From the NCBI GenBank assembly GCA_020848545.1, contig JADLHZ010000033.1:104742-168741 (forward strand): DNA of 64,000 bases, written 5' to 3'. Below, in pieces: positions 34,960 through 47,573 of this stretch. The notes beneath the pieces are model-generated. The model had not been told where the DNA came from, made no database searches, and saw nothing but the letters and a program-made list of their open reading frames with translations. Positions within the stretch are counted from its first letter, which is position 1, and every line of letters begins with the position of its first letter. The stretch is from Deltaproteobacteria bacterium. GTDB taxonomy: Bacteria > Myxococcota > JADLHZ01. The translations under genes and the position numbers were made by a program.

Positions 34960-35601
34960 ATGAGCACTGCCCTCGTCCTTGGCGCGACCGGTCTCGTCGG
35001 TCGCGCCGTCCTCGCCGCGCTCGCGTCCGACGCTGCGTTCGATCGCATCATCGTCCTCGCGCGACGTCCCACCGACGCGACGCTCGCGGCGAAGATCGAA
35101 TGGCGGGTCGTCGACTTCGACGCGGCAGCGACCTACGACGCCGTGCGCCGCGACGCTCCGGAGGTGGTATTTTCTTGCCTCGGCACGACGCGCAAGCAAA
35201 CGCCGTCGCTGGAGCAGTATCGCAAGATCGACCACGATTACCCCGTGAGCGTGGCGCGCGCCGTGGCGCCGAAGGCGGTGTTCTGCCTCGTCAGCGCGGT
35301 CGGCGCAGACGCAAAGTCCCGCGTGTTCTACAACCGCTTGAAGGGCGAGGTCGAAGCCGATGTCGCCGCGAGCGGAGTCGCGTCGGTCTATGCGCTGCGA
35401 CCCTCGTTCCTGCTCGGCGAGCGAGGCGGCGGCCGCGTCGGCGAGGCGCTCGGCATCGCGGCGTTCAAAGCGCTCGGGCCGCTGATGCCTTCGCGCTTTC
35501 GATCGATCGAGGCGAAGACGGTGGCCGCGGCGATGATCCGCGCGGCCAAGCAGCGCACACCCGGCGTGCATGTGTGGCACTATCGCGAAATGCTCGGCTG
35601 A
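34960..35601 (+). CDS. Atypical short-chain dehydrogenase, HTATIP2/TIP30-like NAD(P)-binding protein
   Basis: 213 residues starting 13 bases after the lipoprotein stop. The N-terminus VLGATGLVGRAVL is the GxxGxxG dinucleotide-binding loop. VVFSCLGTTRKQTPSLEQYRKIDHDYPVSVAR and FCLVSAVGADAKSRVFYNRLKGEVEADVAASG follow, with Y and K spaced YNRLK (YxxxK) as in extended or atypical SDRs of the HTATIP2 group. It ends with SIEAKTVAAAMIRAA, typical of that family. It probably acts as an NADP-binding sensor or oxidoreductase; the substrate is unknown. Cytoplasmic. Confidence 0.9.
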   Translation: MSTALVLGATGLVGRAVLAALASDAAFDRIIVLARRPTDATLAAKIEWRVVDFDAAATYDAVRRDAPEVVFSCLGTTRKQTPSLEQYRKIDHDYPVSVARAVAPKAVFCLVSAVGADAKSRVFYNRLKGEVEADVAASGVASVYALRPSFLLGERGGGRVGEALGIAAFKALGPLMPSRFRSIEAKTVAAAMIRAAKQRTPGVHVWHYREMLG

Positions 35602-35643
35602 TGATTGTGGCGTCGATCACATGCTCCGACTACACTCCTCGCC

Positions 35644-36603
35644 ATGCGAAGAATCCCCATTTCGCTCATGTTCCTGCTCGTCCTCAACGCCGGCAGCGCC
35701 TACGCCGCGCGTGACAAGGTCGCGCTCATGCCCCTGCAGAGCGGGCTCGGCACCCCACCTGGCCTCGGCGAAGCGTGGTCGCCGCTGATGGCCCAGCTCA
35801 TCAGCGAGCGCGGAAGAGATCCGCTCTACGCACAAACGATGAAGCTCGCGCCGGCAGTGAAGAGCCTCGTCGCTCAATGCCGCAGCTCGACGTGCTACCA
35901 AGACATCGGCGCGGCGCTCGGCGCGAAGCAGCTCGTCGCGGGCGGCGTGACACGCGAAGGCCTGCGCTACTTCCTCACCCTCACCTTGCACGACCTCGCC
36001 ACCTTCAAGCAGATCGCCCGCGCAGAACGCACGTGGGCTGGCGGTCCGACCGTGCTCGATCGCGAGCTCGGCGCGGCCCTCGATGAGCTCTTCGGTGCGC
36101 CGGTCGCGGTCGCTGCGGTCGAGCCGCCGCCGCGTCCGAAGGCGACGCCGGTCTCGGCGCCGCAGAAGGAGATCGTCGCGACGAACGCGCCCGTCGAGCC
36201 TAAGAAGGCCGCGCCCGTGAAGGCCGATCTCGGCACGCGCACCATCGTCGACGACCGCGTCTATCTCTATCGGACGCCGGCGATCACGCTCACGGTCGCC
36301 GGCGCCATCGGCCTCGCCGCCGGCCTCGGCATGCTCGTCGCCAGCCGCGTCATGATCGGCCCCTTCGAGGCGGCCGTGCGCCAATACAACTCGACGCCGG
36401 TCCGCACGCAGGCCCAGTACGATTCGCTGCGCGGCACGGAGCAGACGCTCGGCGGCTTACAGATCGGCACCTCGGTCGCGCTCGGTGCAGGCGCAGCGGC
36501 GCTGACGGCCGGCATCGTCCTGCTCGCGATCGACGGCAAGCCGAGGAGCCCGATCGCGTTCGTCCCGACCGGCCCAGGCGGCGCCGTCGTCGGCAGCTTC
36601 TGA
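35644..36603 (+). CDS. Secreted or membrane protein of unknown function
   Basis: 319 residues from the ATG at 35644, chosen because RRIPISLMFLLVLNAGSAYA is a clean signal peptide (cleavage AYA). Residues about 20-150 form a domain typical of myxobacterial cell-envelope proteins (VALMPLQSGLGTPPGLGEAWSPLMAQLIS, then CYQDIGAALGAKQLVAGGVTREGLRYFLTLTLHDLATFK), similar to the GNA1162/TolB-like N-terminal fold that estimates presence of a partner by name lists. Then come a Pro/Lys linker and two hydrophobic helices (AITLTVAGAIGLAAGLGMLVASRVMIG and IGTSVALGAGAAALTAGIVLLAI). The function is unknown; it is common beside Ser/Thr kinases in this phylum, and a kinase gene follows 33 bases downstream. Confidence 0.8.
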   Translation: MRRIPISLMFLLVLNAGSAYAARDKVALMPLQSGLGTPPGLGEAWSPLMAQLISERGRDPLYAQTMKLAPAVKSLVAQCRSSTCYQDIGAALGAKQLVAGGVTREGLRYFLTLTLHDLATFKQIARAERTWAGGPTVLDRELGAALDELFGAPVAVAAVEPPPRPKATPVSAPQKEIVATNAPVEPKKAAPVKADLGTRTIVDDRVYLYRTPAITLTVAGAIGLAAGLGMLVASRVMIGPFEAAVRQYNSTPVRTQAQYDSLRGTEQTLGGLQIGTSVALGAGAAALTAGIVLLAIDGKPRSPIAFVPTGPGGAVVGSF

Positions 36604-36636
36604 CCAGACGTCGCCGACGCTCAGGGGCCGAGAGAC

Positions 36637-38202
<1,566 letters not shown>

Positions 38203-38211
38203 CGGTCTTTC

Positions 38212-39168
38212 TCACTTCGAGAACAACGCCAGGTGCACGAGGGTCCCGTCGGCGACGAGCATCGATCCGCTGATCTCCCCCTCGATCTTGTACTCCTTCC
38301 CCAACCCAGGGTTCGGCAGCGCGCGCATTCTGCCGGCGATCCCCGCGGCCAGGAACGCCTCCGCGCCGAGCTCGCTCTTGCGATTGCCGCGGGTCGGCGT
38401 CGCCGCGTCGATCGCCACCGTGCGCAAGAGCTTGGGCCAGAGCGCGGTGAACAGCGGCCGATTCGTGAACACGTCTGCGCTCGACACCTCGCCGTCGATC
38501 GTCGCGACGAAGCCAATCATCACTTCGTTGTCCGCGGCGAGCGAGAGCAGCGCGGCCAGGTACCGCTCGGTGCTCTGGCGCACGTCGCCGTCCTCCATCA
38601 CCGCGCGCAGCGTGCCGGTCGGGCTGTAGACCTTCGCCGCCGCTGACTTCGCCGCCACGTGCTGCCAGATCTCGCCCTGGGGTGCCTTCAACGCGGCCGA
38701 TCGACGGACGCCCTTCGTCGCTGTGCCGTAGCCGGCGGCGAAGCGATTGCTGTTCCCTCGCCAACGGCCGGCCTCGACGCAGTAGACCGACAGCGCCACG
38801 TTCTTCAGCGTCGGATCGAGCAGCACGTCGTGCGCCGAGATGCGATCTTGCTTGGCCCCCGCGAGCAACTCCCCGGTCATGATGAACAGCGGGTCCTTGC
38901 TCTTGTTGACGAGGTGCAAGGTGGGAACGTCGCCGCCGCCCACCTCGCTCACGCGCACGCTGTTCTTCCCCATCGCGTCGTCGAGGGAGACGTAGCGGCG
39001 CTCGGGATCGGCGCTCGAAGAGAGGATGGGATAAATCGTGAGATTCCCGGAGGTACGGCCGGCGCCGAGGGTCCACGCCCCGCGCGCTTTCGTCAGCACG
39101 GCGTTTGCTTCGTCGGCGCGGGCGGGAACAGCGACGAGCATGATCAACACGAGAAGAATCGTTTTCAT
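38212..39168 (-). CDS. Exported ARPP-1-like domain protein
   Basis: 318 residues. A signal peptide MKTILLVLIMLVAVPARA directs export. The body matches the ARPP-1 domain pattern: SGNLTIYPIL at the start, RVSEVGGGDVPTLHLVNKSKDPLFIMTGELLAGAKQDR at about residues 70-108, SVYCVEAGRWRG, and LAALLSLAADNEVMIGFVATIDGEVSSADVF near the end. ARPP-1 proteins are reported as associates of rhodanese/phosphatase and NAD-related systems, with no settled biochemical role; the canonical members are cytoplasmic, so an exported one is unusual. It converges on the kinase gene at 36637, with 9 bases between the stop codons. Confidence 0.8.
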   Translation of the reverse strand: MKTILLVLIMLVAVPARADEANAVLTKARGAWTLGAGRTSGNLTIYPILSSSADPERRYVSLDDAMGKNSVRVSEVGGGDVPTLHLVNKSKDPLFIMTGELLAGAKQDRISAHDVLLDPTLKNVALSVYCVEAGRWRGNSNRFAAGYGTATKGVRRSAALKAPQGEIWQHVAAKSAAAKVYSPTGTLRAVMEDGDVRQSTERYLAALLSLAADNEVMIGFVATIDGEVSSADVFTNRPLFTALWPKLLRTVAIDAATPTRGNRKSELGAEAFLAAGIAGRMRALPNPGLGKEYKIEGEISGSMLVADGTLVHLALFSK

Positions 39169-39371
39169 GAGAGCCTCCGAGCGCTCTCGTTTTCAAGGTG
39201 CGCGCCATCACGGCCGGCGCCGCGATCGCTCGTGAATTTCCGCGATCTGCGAAGAGAATGCCGCAAGCGAGTTGACGAAAGGTAAAGACGCTTTACACGC
39301 CCTGCAGCGCGCGATCGCAGCGGCGCAGGAGAATTTCAGCGGATCGCTTCTTGCTCACGTAGCCGCCCATG
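39169..39371. promoter_or_regulatory. Divergent intergenic region with a small palindrome
   Basis: This 203-base stretch separates the ARPP-1-like gene (leftward) from the gluzincin gene (rightward) and must carry promoters for both. It contains the palindrome GTAAAG-ACG-CTTTAC at 39282-39296 beside TTGACG at 39272-39277, and a GAGAGC...GCTCTC hairpin at 39170-39189. No convincing -10 boxes are seen. Confidence 0.3.
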
Positions 39372-40226
39372 ATGCACCTCACGATCTTGCTCCTGACCGT
39401 CGCTCCAAGCCCTGAAGCGCAGCTCGCGGCGCGCCTCACCACGATCTTCGGCGTTCGCTTCGACGTCGAGGCCGGCGACGGCGTGTTGATCGCACGGCGC
39501 GGCGGCGTTCCCGAGCGACACGCGACTTACGGAGAGGCCTTCTTGAAGGACGTGGCGCCGCTCTACTTCGACGCCGCCTCGAAGACACCCATCCCGATCG
39601 TGCTCTTCGAGGACAAGCGCACCTTCACGCGGCACACGCGCATGGACGCGTACGGCTTCTACGCGTACGACGATCGCACAATCTACACCTATCAAAACTC
39701 GGGCTATGGCACGCTCTGGCACGAGCTGATGCACGCGCTGATTCACAAGCACCTCGCATGTACGACGCAGGACTGGTTCAACGAAGGGCTCGCGTCGTTC
39801 TATGAGATGGCGCACCTGGAAGACGGCCACATCACGCCGGGCTTCACCAACTGGAGGCAGCCGATCTTGCACGAAGCGCTGCGGACGAAGACGGCGCGCC
39901 CACTGCGCACCTTGCTCCTGCAGACTGCGACGACGTCATCGGCCGATCTCGCCGAGGCGCGCTTCCTCTTCGTTTACCTGTGGCTGCACGGGCAGCTCGT
40001 GCCGTTCGCGCGCGCGTACATGCACGAGCTCTGCCCGAAAGCGCAGGGCCGCGCGCTCGGCACCCTCGCCGCCGCCAAGCTCGAAGCGTTGCTCGGGCGT
40101 CCGCTCGCCGAGATCGACACAGAGTTCATGGCGCTCGCGAGGAAGCTCGGCCCGAACGTGCAGCTCCGCCAGTTCGAGAAGCTCGAACACTCCGCGGCGA
40201 GCGGTCAGACTAAGCGTGAGAACTGA
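39372..40226 (+). CDS. Gluzincin-type zinc metallopeptidase, DUF1570-like
   Basis: 284 residues from the second ATG of an ATGATG pair. The N-terminus LTILLLTVAPSPEA is a short hydrophobic segment that may be a weak signal peptide. The catalytic core is LWHELMHALIHKH (HELMH at about residues 117-121), followed about 20 residues later by WFNEGLASFYE, where the Glu of NEG is the third zinc ligand. This HExxH plus NExxA arrangement is that of gluzincins and of the DUF1570 family. It is followed 3 bases later by the FHA-sigma54 regulator, so it may be part of the same operon or a target of that regulator. The substrate is unknown. Confidence 0.88.
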   Translation: MHLTILLLTVAPSPEAQLAARLTTIFGVRFDVEAGDGVLIARRGGVPERHATYGEAFLKDVAPLYFDAASKTPIPIVLFEDKRTFTRHTRMDAYGFYAYDDRTIYTYQNSGYGTLWHELMHALIHKHLACTTQDWFNEGLASFYEMAHLEDGHITPGFTNWRQPILHEALRTKTARPLRTLLLQTATTSSADLAEARFLFVYLWLHGQLVPFARAYMHELCPKAQGRALGTLAAAKLEALLGRPLAEIDTEFMALARKLGPNVQLRQFEKLEHSAASGQTKREN

Positions 40227-40229
40227 AAC

Positions 40230-42112
<1,883 letters not shown>

Positions 42113-42116
<4 letters not shown>

Positions 42117-43426
42117 GCTTCTTCTGCCCGAAGTGCCGCGCGACGATGGCGGACGGCGCCGGCCAGATGATCGCCTGCGCGAGCTGCGGGCTGAAGGTGG
42201 ATCTTGCGACGCTCGACACGCAGCACGGCCAACGCGCGGTGATCGCGCCGTTCTCGTTGGTGAAGAACCACACAGGCGAGACCTTCGGGCGCTTTCAGCT
42301 CATCGAGCACATCGGCCTCGGCGGCATGGGCAGCGTCTACAAGGCGCTCGACATGCGCGACCAGCGGCCGGTGGCGGTGAAGGTGCTCTTTCATCAGCTC
42401 TCGCTGCACGGCGAGCTCGTCGAGCGCTTTCACCGCGAGGCCGAGGTGCTGAAGGAGCTGTCGCACCCGAACATCGTGCGCTTCTTGGAAGAAGGCACGA
42501 CGCCGCACGGCGCGCACTACCTGGTCATGGAGTACGTCGAAGGGCCGACGCTCGAAGCGCACCTCGCCGAGCGCACGTTGTCGGCCAAGGACGCGCGGCG
42601 GATCATCGAGCAGATCGCCCAAGCGCTCGCGGCGGCGCACGAGAAAGGCATCGTGCATCGCGATCTCAAGCCGGCGAACATCTTGCTCACCAAGGACGGC
42701 GTGAAGGTCGTCGACTTCGGCGTGGCGCGTATGGCGGCGCACGACTTCACGCTCACGCACTCGGACGCGGTCATCGGCACCTTCAACTACATGGCGCCCG
42801 AGCAGCGGCTGCGCGGAAAGGCGATCGACGCGCGCGCGGATATTTTTTCGTTGGCGACGATCTTGTACCGCATGCTCACGGGGACACTGCCGATCGGCCA
42901 GTACGATCCGCCGAGCAAGGTGAACGCCGACGCTGGCCGATCGTTCGACGCGCTGATTCGCCGCGCCCTGCACCCGGATCCCGATCGGCGACCGCAAGAC
43001 GTGGACGAGTTTCTGCGTGCGTTGGCGGTGAGCCGCGTGCCGCGCTGGGTAATCGCGAGCGCTGCGGCCGCGATGATCGTCGTGCTGACGGGTGGAGCTT
43101 ATGTTGCGTTCGCGCCGGTCGCAGCGCCTCCGGAGCCCGCGATCACGAAGGAGCCGCCGATCGCCAAGGACCCTGTGAAGGAACCGGCCTCTGCGCCCGT
43201 GCTTGCCGCGCCGCAGGCGGTTGATCCGCCGGTGACCAAGTCTCTGGAAGACCTCAGCGCCCTCAAATCGTTGACCAGCGAGTCGCCGAAGAAGAAAAAG
43301 CCGAACCTGGGGAAGCCGAGCAAGCTCGCGGACGACGACCTCAAAGGTGGCAGCCTCGGCAACCGTGGCACGTCGAAGAGCGAGCCGGCGCCGACTCCGA
43401 AAGGCAAAAAGGGCAAGAAGCCGTGA
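42113..43426 (+). CDS. Ser/Thr protein kinase with N-terminal zinc ribbon
   Basis: 437 residues, overlapping the activator gene by ATGA and so translationally coupled. C5, C8, C22 and C25 form a four-Cys zinc ribbon at the N-terminus. Kinase core from about residue 60: GLGGMGSVYKA loop, VAVKVLFHQ (Lys), HRDLKPANI (about 181-189), DFGVARMA (about 201-208) and MAPEQRLRG. Residues about 306-332 are a transmembrane segment (VIASAAAAMIVVLTGGAYVAFAP), followed by a Pro/Lys-rich tail with no known domain. The coupling implies that it phosphorylates the FHA/sigma54 system or that the two share one pathway. Zinc-ribbon kinases of this type are known from myxobacteria. Confidence 0.95.
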
Positions 43427-43472
43427 GCGCGGGCGGAGCGGTGAGCGACTGCCTTTGTAGTTCGCCGGCGCC

Positions 43473-44426
43473 TCAGGACAAGCGCGCCCGAATCTCACGC
43501 AGCTGGTTCAGTTCCTCGTCCCAGTACCTGTTCTCTTTGAACTGATCGAACACCCGCAGAAACGCCGGATCATGATAGCGCCGCGCGATCCACGCCGAAT
43601 AGTGCACGACGCGCAGCGCCCGCAGCCCCTCGACGATCATGAGCTCGTCGCGATCGAACTTGCGCATCGACGCGTAGCCCTTAATCAGCGCGTCCCGTTC
43701 TTCGAGCGACGCCTCATCGCGCCCGGGCACGAGCAGCCACAGGTCTTGGACCGCCGGGCCGTTCACCATGTCGTCGAAGTCGACGAGCCAGTAGCCTTCC
43801 TTGTTCTCCAAGAGATTGCCGCGGTGCAGGTCGCCGTGCACGCGCAGCGTCTTCATGCGCGAAAGCTTCGGATCGAGCCAATCGAAGATGTCCTCGGCCA
43901 CCGCCACGTAGGCTTCTTCGAGCGCTTTCGGGATGAAGCCGAGCTCGAGCAGCGTCTCCAAGCTCTTATCGCCGAACTCTTCGACCGTGAGCTTGCGCCG
44001 GTGGAGCGCGGGCTTCCACTCGCCGGCGTTGTGCATGCGCGCGATCAAGCGGCCGATGCGCTCGAGATCCGGCGCCTTCATGTCTTCCGGAGAACGCCCG
44101 CGCACCTTCTTGAACACGGCGCAGAACAGGCCGTCGACCTCGACCACCGTGTCGGTGCCCGAAAGCGGCATCGGTGCGCCGACCGGGATGTCTTGGTGCT
44201 CGAGCTCCAAGATGAACTTGTGCTCGTCGAGGATCTGCTCCCTGCTCCAGCGGCCGGGCCGATAGAACTTGGCGACGACGCGGGTGCCTCCTTCCAATTC
44301 CAATTCGAAGACGCGGTTCTCGTAGGAGTTCAGTTGGAAGCAAAAGCCCGTCGACCGAGGCCCCAGCTTCTCGACGACGCTCATCGCCAGGCTCGGCGTC
44401 AGCGTGAAGAATAGATCGTCTGCCAC
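43473..44426 (-). CDS. srkA: Stress response kinase A (SrkA/RdoA, YihE family)
   Basis: 317 residues, close to the length of E. coli SrkA. Residues about 32-52 (NSYENRVFELELEGGTRVVAKFYRPGRW) hold the family strand and its ATP-anchor Lys; LRVHGDLHRGNLLE (about 202-215) is the HxDxxxxN catalytic loop, and WLVDFDDMVNGP the metal-binding DFD motif of the aminoglycoside-phosphotransferase-like fold. The protein counteracts programmed death and envelope stress in enteric bacteria; its substrates here are unknown. It has no membrane segment and stands alone on the minus strand. Confidence 0.93.
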   Translation of the reverse strand: MADDLFFTLTPSLAMSVVEKLGPRSTGFCFQLNSYENRVFELELEGGTRVVAKFYRPGRWSREQILDEHKFILELEHQDIPVGAPMPLSGTDTVVEVDGLFCAVFKKVRGRSPEDMKAPDLERIGRLIARMHNAGEWKPALHRRKLTVEEFGDKSLETLLELGFIPKALEEAYVAVAEDIFDWLDPKLSRMKTLRVHGDLHRGNLLENKEGYWLVDFDDMVNGPAVQDLWLLVPGRDEASLEERDALIKGYASMRKFDRDELMIVEGLRALRVVHYSAWIARRYHDPAFLRVFDQFKENRYWDEELNQLREIRARLS

Positions 44427-44520
44427 GGCGGAGCCTTTCGCTTAGAGTGCCGATAACCGCAACGGTCGATCCGGCCTGCGCGATAACGCCAGTAACCCCA
44501 GGAGCGCACGTGAGGTCACG

Positions 44521-46272
44521 ATGGCCGGCGCTTCTCCGATACTCGATCTCTCGGATCCCTCGGCTCTCCGACGCCTCGGCCAAGACGGCGTCGATCCACG
44601 CCTAGGCGGGCCCTACGCGCGGCCGCAGATCGATCCGAACGCCGTCATGTCACGCGGCACGGCCAGCGAAGTCGACGAAGAGTTCAAGGCGCTGCTGCTC
44701 ACCCACGCCGGCGCCCCACGTGCTGCCGAGGCCGCGGCGCAGTACCTGCTCGACAAGTACGGCCCCTACTCGCTCGCGAACCCGAAGGGCGAAGCGGCGC
44801 GCCGCGCGATCATCAACCACCTCACGTGGATGTGCGGCGACGCGATTCAGTACAACAACGATCGCTATCCTTCGACCGCGATCGACGTGCAGCCGCCGAA
44901 CGTCACGATCAACACCTTGAAGGGCGTTTGCCGGGACTACCATACGGCCGCCGCGGCGATGCTCGCCGGGTTGATGACGGCCGAGCCCGACGGCGCCGGT
45001 GGGTGGAAGCTCGGCACCTGTATCGGCCAAGAAGACAAGGTGGTCGCCTCGGGCTACGGCGGGCCGGACGAGTCGCACGCGTTCTTCTCGTTCGTCGATC
45101 CGGCGACGCAGAAGTGGAACACGCTCGAGTACGGCAAGAACTACTTCGTCAAAGGCGCCAGCTACGACGCGTCGATGCTCGCCACGCTCCACAACATGAG
45201 CGGGATCTACACTTACGTCATCCGCGGCTGGGACGTGTCACCGACCACGAACCACCGCCAGACGATGGGCTCGCAAGCCGTCGTCGACTTCTTCACCCGC
45301 ACACCGACGCAGACCTTCGACATGAGCGCGACCCAAGGCGGCGTCTGGCTCGGCGGCAAGCTCACCGACAAGGCCGGCGTCAGCGCCACGTTTCAGCGCG
45401 AGACGATGTCCGGGCGCCTCGGCGGCGGCCTGATGGTGCACGTGCAAGACACCTTCGACAAAGGGCCCTTCGAAGGCCGCTGGCACCTGGGCGCCGGCGC
45501 GTACTACCACACCTTCTCGGCGGCGCCGGTGCCGGGCGTGCGCGGCGCAGATGATCGGGAGGAGTATCGCGAGCTCGTGCTCGGCCTGCGCGGCGACGGC
45601 AGCATCCGCACGAAGCCGCTGCGCCTCCTCGACGACTCGGTCGAGCTGCGCCTCGGCGCCGACGCGGATCTGCTGCTCGGCTTTCCCCTCTTCAACACGA
45701 CGCGGCCGGATCCGTTGCCGGTGAACCCGCAGCGCCTCGGCGACTACTCGCGCGCCGACATCACGCTGCACGCCCGCGCCGACGGCCACCACGAGCTCAC
45801 CAAGGACGCCACGATCGATTGGAACGTCTGGGTCAGCGCGCGCTACGATCTCATCCTCGTCGGGACCGAAGGCGCGATCTCGATCGCCGGCGGCGCGCCG
45901 ACTTTCTGGGGCTCCCTCGTCAAGGAGCCGTACACGATCGGCGGCATGGGCGCGCTGACGGTCGGCGATCGCAAGAAGCTGAGCTTCCGCACGGAGAGCG
46001 GCTTCGTCTGGCGCCCGGGCAGCTCACCGCTGTTCAACACGCCGAACGAATTCCACTACGTCGCGGCGCGCGCGGGCTACGCGGATCGCTTGTCCCTCTC
46101 GGCGATCGGCATGGGCAGCATGAGCGCCGGGCAGAAGAGCCCGATCGACACGCTGTCCTTGCAGCTCGGCCTGAGCGACGTGCGAGGGCTCAGCTTGAAC
46201 GCGAACGTCACGGCGCCGATCGCCTCGCCGAATCGGGCGATCGTCGGCCTCGGGATCAACGGAAGGTTCTAG
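44521..46272 (+). CDS. Transglutaminase-like domain fused to a long beta-rich C-terminus
   Basis: 583 residues, no signal peptide. Residues about 40-235 form a transglutaminase-like domain: TLKGVCRDYHTAAAAML supplies the Cys (C137) in the family pattern GxCRDxx, SHAFFSFVDPA supplies His (H186), and KWNTLEYGK gives E203 where an Asp is usual. Residues about 255-583 alternate hydrophobic and polar residues in short strands (LGGGLMVHVQDTF, WHLGAGAYYHTF, YRELVLGLRGDGSI, VELRLGADADLLLGFPL, LGLGINGRF at the end). The terminal aromatic residue (F) and strand periodicity resemble an outer-membrane beta-barrel, but a barrel without a signal peptide would be unusual. The fusion is not a family I recognise. 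Confidence 0.75.
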   Translation: MAGASPILDLSDPSALRRLGQDGVDPRLGGPYARPQIDPNAVMSRGTASEVDEEFKALLLTHAGAPRAAEAAAQYLLDKYGPYSLANPKGEAARRAIINHLTWMCGDAIQYNNDRYPSTAIDVQPPNVTINTLKGVCRDYHTAAAAMLAGLMTAEPDGAGGWKLGTCIGQEDKVVASGYGGPDESHAFFSFVDPATQKWNTLEYGKNYFVKGASYDASMLATLHNMSGIYTYVIRGWDVSPTTNHRQTMGSQAVVDFFTRTPTQTFDMSATQGGVWLGGKLTDKAGVSATFQRETMSGRLGGGLMVHVQDTFDKGPFEGRWHLGAGAYYHTFSAAPVPGVRGADDREEYRELVLGLRGDGSIRTKPLRLLDDSVELRLGADADLLLGFPLFNTTRPDPLPVNPQRLGDYSRADITLHARADGHHELTKDATIDWNVWVSARYDLILVGTEGAISIAGGAPTFWGSLVKEPYTIGGMGALTVGDRKKLSFRTESGFVWRPGSSPLFNTPNEFHYVAARAGYADRLSLSAIGMGSMSAGQKSPIDTLSLQLGLSDVRGLSLNANVTAPIASPNRAIVGLGINGRF

Positions 46273-46274
46273 CG

Positions 46275-47504
46275 CTATTCACGCACGACGCAGGCGTCGA
46301 CCTTGCCGGTGACCGTCACGGCTTGCTTGATCGTGATCGCGCTGCCAGCGCTGCAGTCGGCCATCGCGGCGGTCCCAGCCGCTTGCACCGAGCCGCTCTC
46401 GGCGATGATCTTGCCGCCCTCGATCGCGAGCAGCGCCGGGCCAATGCCGTTCTTCACGGTCGAGCGCACGAGCCTGATGTTGCCGCCGTGCCAGGCCGTG
46501 GCGCCGCTCGCGACCGCGCGGTCGATCGTCGTGTCTTCGAGCGTGACGTCGCCGTCGATCGCCGTGACGCCCTCGCCCTTCGCTGCGTTGATCTGACTCT
46601 TCGCGACGAGCACCGTGCTCTCTTGCGTGTAGAGCCCGATGCCTCGCGTGCCGTCCGGATCCGTGGCGACGCCTTCGAGCGTCAGCGCCGTGAAGGTGGC
46701 GTTCGCGCGGATCAACGAGATGCCGTTGCCGCGCACGCCCTTGATCTTCAGGTTCGTGAATGTGAGCGGCGACTTCAGATCGTTCGAGATGACGCCCTCG
46801 CCGCCCTTGCCGCGGCCGTCGACGGTGATGTCCGTGTAGTCGCCGCCGCCGCCCGAGAGGGCCAAGCCGCCGAAGATCCCGGAGATGAAGCGCGCGTTCT
46901 TCAACGTGACCTTCGCTTCGGGACGCGTGCCGAAGCCGTACTCGCCGCCTTCGCTCTCGAGGTCTTCGCCAGTGAACGAGCCGGTCGCCACGAAGAAGCC
47001 CGAATTCTTGATGCGCTTGGCGACGGCGCGCGTGACCGTGGCGCTGCCGTTGATCACGCTGACGAGGCCTTCGATGTCCTCGCCGAGCGCGTCCGTGAGC
47101 GTGAGCGCGCCGCCGTCCTCGACACGAAAGCCGACCCGCCCGCCGGTGACGTACACCTCGCGCGCGTCGAGCGAGCCTTTGATGAGCACCGCGTGCTGGC
47201 CCGCCGCTGCGCAAACGCCGAGCTTGCGGAGCTTCACGTGGGCGCCCACCGGTACGACGATCGCCGGACCGTCGGTCGGCGCCGTAATGCAGGTGGCGTC
47301 CGCGCCGGCGCCTTCGAGGACGTCGCCGTTCTTCAGCGAAAAGGGACCGGGGACGTTTCCGGCAGCGAGGACGAGGGTGGCGTCGGTGGTCGTCGGGGTC
47401 TCGCTCTGCGGCGTGGGTTCGGCGGTCGCGGGCCCGGCCGGCGGCGGCTTTTCTTGTGGCGCAGCGCAGGCGACGAGCAGAAACGAGAAGACAAATGTCC
47501 GCAT
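46275..47504 (-). CDS. Parallel beta-helix lipoprotein
   Basis: 409 residues. The N-terminus FVFSFLLVACAAP is a lipoprotein signal with lipobox LVAC (Cys13), followed by a Pro/Thr/Glu linker. The rest is a series of about 22-residue beta-helix rungs (VYVTGGRVGFRVEDGGALTL, then SATVTRAVAKRIKNSGFFVATGSF, then TNLKIKGVRGNGISLIRANATFTALTLEGV and so on). No catalytic residues are seen. It is expected to be anchored in the outer membrane. The PGPF stretch near residue 53 is encoded by one copy of the dispersed 17-bp repeat in reverse orientation. It converges on the transglutaminase chimera, with a 2-base gap. Confidence 0.88.
   Translation of the reverse strand: MRTFVFSFLLVACAAPQEKPPPAGPATAEPTPQSETPTTTDATLVLAAGNVPGPFSLKNGDVLEGAGADATCITAPTDGPAIVVPVGAHVKLRKLGVCAAAGQHAVLIKGSLDAREVYVTGGRVGFRVEDGGALTLTDALGEDIEGLVSVINGSATVTRAVAKRIKNSGFFVATGSFTGEDLESEGGEYGFGTRPEAKVTLKNARFISGIFGGLALSGGGGDYTDITVDGRGKGGEGVISNDLKSPLTFTNLKIKGVRGNGISLIRANATFTALTLEGVATDPDGTRGIGLYTQESTVLVAKSQINAAKGEGVTAIDGDVTLEDTTIDRAVASGATAWHGGNIRLVRSTVKNGIGPALLAIEGGKIIAESGSVQAAGTAAMADCSAGSAITIKQAVTVTGKVDACVVRE
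47337..47353 (+). repeat. One exact copy of the 17-bp dispersed repeat
   Basis: CGAAAAGGGACCGGGGA on the plus strand, inside the minus-strand beta-helix lipoprotein gene, so it is read there as the reverse complement and encodes PGPFS rather than EKGPG. Confidence 0.85.
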
Positions 47505-47573
47505 GGAGCGGCGTGCGCTAGCAGGCGCGCGGTCAATCGAGAAGGGAAAATGCGTGACGAAGGAGTCGCGCTT

